NCBI GenBank assembly: GCA_018662715.1
Contig: JABJFP010000185.1
Coordinates: 1-8,547 of the forward strand
Direction of reading: 5' to 3'
DNA from: Methanobacteriota archaeon
GTDB lineage: Archaea > Thermoplasmatota > Poseidoniia > Poseidoniales > Poseidoniaceae
DNA: 8,547 bases
Both the position numbers and the translations under genes were made by a program. Under the pieces are notes generated by a model. That model was not told the DNA's origin, did no database searches, and worked only from the letters and a program-made list of their open reading frames with translations. Below are positions 5,822-8,547 of this stretch, piece after piece. Position 1 is the stretch's first letter. Every line of letters starts with the position of its first letter.

Positions 5822-6823
5822 ATGGAAGCAGGAATTCAAGCAGGAGCTCAAGGAGCACGAACTCAAGATTTGATCGCAACCGTATCATCAATCTCACACA
5901 GTTTGATGAATGAAGTGAGCAAAGTTATCATCGGTAAAAACGAAAACCTCAGAAGAGTGACTGTTGGTATTCTTTCCAACGGAAACATGCTCTTGGAAGA
6001 TTTTCCAGGACTCGCAAAGACCCTTCTTGCTAACACCTTTGCACGGGCACTCGGATGTAAGTTTAAGCGTGTCCAATTCACTCCTGATTTGTTGCCCTCT
6101 GACATCATGGGGACATACATGTACGACCAAAAATCAGGAGAATTCAAACTTCGTGCTGGTCCATTGTTCTCAAACATCCTTCTGGCTGACGAGATTAACC
6201 GGGCTCCTCCCAAGACCCAGGCAGCATTGCTTGAAGCAATGGAAGAGAAGCAAGTCACCATCGAAGGAATTACCCACAAACTTCCAGCTCCATTCGTTGT
6301 TATCGCAACTCAAAACCCGATTGAACAGGAAGGAACCTATCCACTTCCTGAAGCCCAAATGGACCGCTTCTTGATGAAGATGAGTATGGGATATCCTGAC
6401 CGTGCTGAAGAAAAAGCTATTCTCGCTCGCCGTAAACTCCGAGGAAAGGACGAGCATGAGGTTGAACAAATCACTTCTCCAAAGAAGGTCGTTGCTATGC
6501 AGAAAGCCCTTGAGACCGTTCACGTGGACCCAGCCATTCTATCCTACATTATTGAAATCGTTCAGCGAACTCGTGAGGACCACCGTGTCACAAACGGAGC
6601 ATCACCGCGTGCAAGTCAGGCACTGTTCAAGACTGGACGGGCCGCTGCAGCGGTTGCTGGGCGTAATTATGTCATCCCAGATGACATCAAGGGAATCGCT
6701 TTGCAGATTATTTCCCATCGTATTAACATGAAACCTGAGGCAAAGATCCGAGGAATTACCGGAATGCACATCGTTCGTAAGATTCTCTCGGAAGTACCTG
6801 TTCCGGTCATCCAACCTGCTTGA
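5822..6823 (+). CDS. moxR: MoxR-family AAA+ ATPase
   Basis: Cytoplasmic AAA+ ATPase thought to act as a chaperone that remodels or inserts cofactors into partner proteins, often von Willebrand A domain proteins. The 333-residue product is of standard length. Walker A is the MoxR form DFPGLAKT (60-67). FTPDLLPSDIMGTY lies at 86-99. Walker B is LLADEINR (120-127), followed by KTQAALLEAMEE. Sensor 1 lies in ATQNPIEQEGTYPLPEAQMD (162-181), with DRF after it. GASPRASQAL (259-268) matches the sensor 2 region. All catalytic parts look intact. MoxR genes are usually followed by a DUF58 gene and VWA genes; here the next gene is a ParA-type ATPase 71 bases on. It has its own TATA box and may be cotranscribed with parA. 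Confidence 0.95.
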   Translation: MEAGIQAGAQGARTQDLIATVSSISHSLMNEVSKVIIGKNENLRRVTVGILSNGNMLLEDFPGLAKTLLANTFARALGCKFKRVQFTPDLLPSDIMGTYMYDQKSGEFKLRAGPLFSNILLADEINRAPPKTQAALLEAMEEKQVTIEGITHKLPAPFVVIATQNPIEQEGTYPLPEAQMDRFLMKMSMGYPDRAEEKAILARRKLRGKDEHEVEQITSPKKVVAMQKALETVHVDPAILSYIIEIVQRTREDHRVTNGASPRASQALFKTGRAAAAVAGRNYVIPDDIKGIALQIISHRINMKPEAKIRGITGMHIVRKILSEVPVPVIQPA

Positions 6824-6879
6824 TACTCGCCTCACAAGGCTTGCATTGAAAGGGGAGGGCTTTCCTAGACTTCTGTATG

Positions 6880-6887
6880 GGAGGTGA
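6880..6887 (+). promoter_or_regulatory. Strong ribosome binding site for the ParA gene
   Basis: GGAGGTGA lies seven bases before ATG 6895. An in-frame ATG at 6877 overlaps it and is very unlikely to be used. Confidence 0.75.
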
Positions 6888-6894
6888 CTATGTG

Positions 6895-7854
6895 ATGAAC
6901 CCTTACAAGATGGTCATGGCAGTAGCCAATCAAAAAGGTGGTTGTGCGAAGACGACGACCGCTGTGAACATCGCAGCTGCCCTTGCTAAAGGGTCTCGCC
7001 GCCAAGGTCTACCTCCGGCCAAAGTACTGCTCATTGACCTCGACCCACAGGGCAACTGTGCAACATCATTCGGCCTTGAAAAGAAGAAAATAAAGAAAAC
7101 TGTCTATGATTTACTCGCCAATGACTCAGGTGAAGAACTTCCGTTGATGGACGAATATCTGATTCCACCAGAAGAGATCACGCGTTCAATGCGGGAGGCT
7201 TGGTCAAACCGAAACGGCGGGAAAAAAATCCCCGATTCAATAAACGCTGGTGATCTATGGCTGCTTCCAAGTGACATTCATCTTTCAGGTGCAGAAATTG
7301 AATTGAGCCACAAAATTGGACGGGAAACACGTTTGCAAGAGGCTCTTCTTCCAATCGTTGATGAATTTGATTACATTATCATCGACACTCCCCCCTCTCT
7401 TGGTCTGCTTTCAATCAACGCCATGTGCGCAGCCAACTGGGTCATGGTCCCCGTACAAGCGGAGTATTACGCCTTAGAGGGCTTCAGCATGCTCATGAAT
7501 TCAATCAAGATGATTCAACGTCGCATTAATCGGAATCTGAAAATCTTTGGAATCGTCATGACAATGGTTGACGCACGCTCAAAATTGAGCACTTATGTGT
7601 GTGACCAAGTGAATAAGAAGATGCCAAATAAACTGTTCAACACTACGGTTCGTCGCTTAGCAAAGGTTGCTGAGGCACCTTGGAGTGGAGCGCCGACAGT
7701 TATCCTGAACAAACCAACCAACTCGGGTGCTGGTGCTGGAAGTTTGGAATATTGGACCCTAGCAAAAGAAGTTCATCAGCGAGTCCAATCCATGCGCCGT
7801 GAATTCGGAGTGGTTGAAGAATCCCGTCTTCGTAAAGAGCGCAGCATTCGTTAA
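6895..7854 (+). CDS. parA: ParA/Soj-type ATPase
   Basis: P-loop ATPase of the ParA/MinD class, which binds DNA or membranes in its ATP form and positions chromosomes, plasmids or protein cargo. In the 319-residue product the deviant Walker A is KGGCAKTTT (14-22), with the signature lysine K14 and catalytic K19. The usual VG is replaced by CA. LLIDLDPQGN (45-54) follows, and DYIIIDTPPSLGLLSINA gives the A' motif. The segment VPVQAEYYALEG is typical of chromosomal Soj/ParA. A partly basic insert after the Walker A helix (GSRRQGLPP) and a longer one around the WSNRNGGKK stretch make it larger than minimal ParA proteins. No long N-terminal helix-turn-helix is present, so it is not the P1-type ParA. 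The RHH gene 122 bases downstream could be its partner. Confidence 0.92.
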   Translation: MNPYKMVMAVANQKGGCAKTTTAVNIAAALAKGSRRQGLPPAKVLLIDLDPQGNCATSFGLEKKKIKKTVYDLLANDSGEELPLMDEYLIPPEEITRSMREAWSNRNGGKKIPDSINAGDLWLLPSDIHLSGAEIELSHKIGRETRLQEALLPIVDEFDYIIIDTPPSLGLLSINAMCAANWVMVPVQAEYYALEGFSMLMNSIKMIQRRINRNLKIFGIVMTMVDARSKLSTYVCDQVNKKMPNKLFNTTVRRLAKVAEAPWSGAPTVILNKPTNSGAGAGSLEYWTLAKEVHQRVQSMRREFGVVEESRLRKERSIR

Positions 7855-7867
7855 TCGTGCCTTCGAC

Positions 7868-7957
7868 GCTCAAAAAATGCAGCTCAAATCATGCTCGTAA
7901 CCCACCTGGGCTTCGCACAGGTTAAGTAGGCAGCCAATTCAAGGGTCTATTGGGTAT
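7868..7957 (+). repeat. Short repeats in the ParA-RHH spacer
   Basis: The 122-base gap holds GCTCAAA at 7868-7874 and 7882-7888, and GCTCG at 7893-7897. It also holds ACCTG (7904-7908) facing CAGGT (7918-7922), and GGGTCT (7943-7948) echoed by GGGTAT (7952-7957). The units are short and could be chance. They are listed because RHH partition proteins bind short iterated sites in just this position. No T-run or clear TATA box is visible here. Confidence 0.22.
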
Positions 7958-7976
7958 CTTCATGACAGGCGAAGGG

Positions 7977-8204
7977 ATGACTTCAGTTAGTGTGAGCTAT
8001 GAGATTCGTAGACAATTGAACACCATACGAACAACGGGAGGACACCGAAGTGTTAACGATCTCCTCAACGAAATGATTCGAACGCATAAAATGCTGAAGA
8101 TGAAGGGCGAAATTGACACACTCCGAGAACGGATGAAGATGGCTGTAGATGTTGATGTTGACCACCTTGCAGAACGCTTGAATCTTGCTCCCTTTAATGT
8201 GTGA
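7977..8204 (+). CDS. Small ribbon-helix-helix DNA-binding protein
   Basis: A 75-residue protein whose first half fits the ribbon-helix-helix fold. The beta strand TSVSVSYEI is followed by helix RRQLNTIRTTGG, the turn-and-cap HRSVNDLL and helix NEMIRTHKMLK. The second half (KGEIDTLRERMKMAVDVDVD) looks like a charged helix that could extend the dimer. RHH dimers bind short repeats and act as antitoxins, CopG-type repressors or the centromere-binding partner of ParA. The ATG at 7977 places the beta strand directly at the N-terminus, as in the family. ATG 7962 and TTG 7950 are in-frame alternatives, and none has a clear ribosome binding site. The partner gene downstream is not a toxin I recognise. 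Confidence 0.75.
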   Translation: MTSVSVSYEIRRQLNTIRTTGGHRSVNDLLNEMIRTHKMLKMKGEIDTLRERMKMAVDVDVDHLAERLNLAPFNV

Positions 8205-8209
8205 TTGCC

Positions 8210-8464
8210 ATGATGCTGTGGCGCCCACCTGGTTATCGCTTTACTGCGAAAGAATTGGTAAAGGCTCTTTGTGGCGAAGATACCGATGAATCCAAGTTAT
8301 TGATGGCTGCCATTTACGGAAAGGTCGAATTGTTCGCAGACTCCACGGCTTGGAATGGATTTCTGTGGCTCGTAATGAATACGTTCAAGATTGACGGCAA
8401 ACCCATGTATTCGGGTTCTGAGCTCGGTTCTTTGAAAGAAAGCCTTCCTATTGTCTGGGTCTAA
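8210..8464 (+). CDS. Unidentified small protein coupled to the RHH gene
   Basis: An 84-residue protein I do not recognise. It begins five bases after the RHH stop, or overlaps it if GTG 8201 is used; ATG 8213 is a further option. Translational coupling is therefore likely. The product starts MMLWRPPGYRFTAKELVKAL, is rich in aromatic residues including four tryptophans, has one cysteine, and shows no signal peptide or clear membrane span. RFTAKELVKALCGED followed by DESKLLMAAIYGKVEL suggests two helices. Codon use resembles the neighbours, which supports a real gene over the antisense frame at 8297-8488. Its stop (8462-8464) overlaps the stop of the convergent gene. It could be a partner of the RHH protein or ParA, but that is only from position. 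Confidence 0.62.
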   Translation: MMLWRPPGYRFTAKELVKALCGEDTDESKLLMAAIYGKVELFADSTAWNGFLWLVMNTFKIDGKPMYSGSELGSLKESLPIVWV

Positions 8465-8547
8465 TTGTCCCCATACTTTGCTAACCATTCATGGCCATAC
8501 CAACGCCATTGATCGGCAGTCCAACCGTCAGGTAATCCACCCTCTGG
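8461..8547 (-). CDS. C-terminal end of a protein with a GWTxxQWxxYGxxWL motif
   Basis: On the minus strand a frame enters from the right edge and ends at TAG (plus 8461-8463), giving the last 28 residues. They read PEGGLPD, then GWTADQWRWYGHEWL, then AKYGDN. A short Trp/Tyr-rich segment of the form GLPxGWTxxQWxxYGxxWL at the C-terminus is something I recall from membrane and hypothetical proteins of marine Group II archaea, often after a Pro-rich linker. The rest of the protein is outside the window, so its role is unknown. Two bases of its stop codon are shared with the stop of the facing gene. Confidence 0.7.
   Translation of the reverse strand, partial: PEGGLPDGWTADQWRWYGHEWLAKYGDN

Noticed and set aside
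6848..6864. GAAAG (6848-6852) and CTTTC (6860-6864) hairpin before the ParA gene
   Set aside because: The stem is only five pairs with no following T-run, so it is neither a convincing terminator nor an operator.
7904..7922. ACCTG/CAGGT stem in the ParA-RHH spacer as a terminator
   Set aside because: It is five pairs with a nine-base loop and no T-run.
8297..8488. Minus-strand frame of 63 codons opposite the small unknown gene
   Set aside because: The plus-strand frame has better codon pattern and sits in coupled position after the RHH gene. The convergent minus gene already ends at 8461.
1..8547. CRISPR array, insertion sequence or prophage genes
   Set aside because: No regularly spaced repeats, transposase motifs or terminal inverted repeats were seen.

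Overview
The window reads as a piece of archaeal chromosome, most likely from a marine planktonic euryarchaeon of the Candidatus Poseidoniia type (Marine Group II or a relative). The domain call rests on archaeal/eukaryotic-type genes (L7Ae, S28e, L24e, an aIF5B-type IF2), TATA-like boxes about 25 bp before inferred transcript starts, and the gene order rpl7ae-rps28e-rpl24e-ndk-infB, which is conserved in Euryarchaeota. The narrower call rests on a GWTxxQWxxYGxxWL motif at the right edge, which I recall from Poseidoniia proteins; it is an inference, not a search result.

Layout. 1-146 probably holds the end of a gene entering from the left, but its strand and frame are uncertain. 147-498 is an AT-rich spacer with several related short repeats and a good TATA box. 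499-1083 is a protein with two PRC-barrel-like halves. A hairpin (1124-1141) precedes a tRNA-Ile(GAU) gene (1168-1244, CCA encoded), then PRPP synthetase (prs, 1329-2276). From 2406 to 5718 runs the ribosomal/translation operon: L7Ae, S28e, an L24e that has lost three of its four zinc cysteines, nucleoside diphosphate kinase, and IF2/aIF5B with an extra Cys/His finger-like insert between domains II and III. T-runs and a new TATA box separate this from a MoxR AAA+ ATPase (5822-6823). Then come a ParA/Soj-type ATPase (6895-7854), a small ribbon-helix-helix protein (7977-8204) and an unrecognised small protein starting a few bases after it (8210-8464). A convergent gene enters from the right on the minus strand; its stop overlaps the stop of the last plus-strand gene.

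How the genes fit together. The left and middle parts are core translation and nucleotide supply: tRNA-Ile, PRPP, ribosomal proteins, NTP balance and subunit joining. The right part (MoxR, ParA, RHH protein, unknown small protein) is the least ordinary. ParA followed by an RHH protein resembles two-gene DNA partition or positioning cassettes, and the coupled third gene has no function I can name. This is the best candidate in the window for an undescribed module. In many genes the open frame extends upstream of the likely start. I placed starts by the Shine-Dalgarno sequence, which often lies inside the longer frame (infB, moxR, parA, rps28e, ndk and the PRC-barrel gene).
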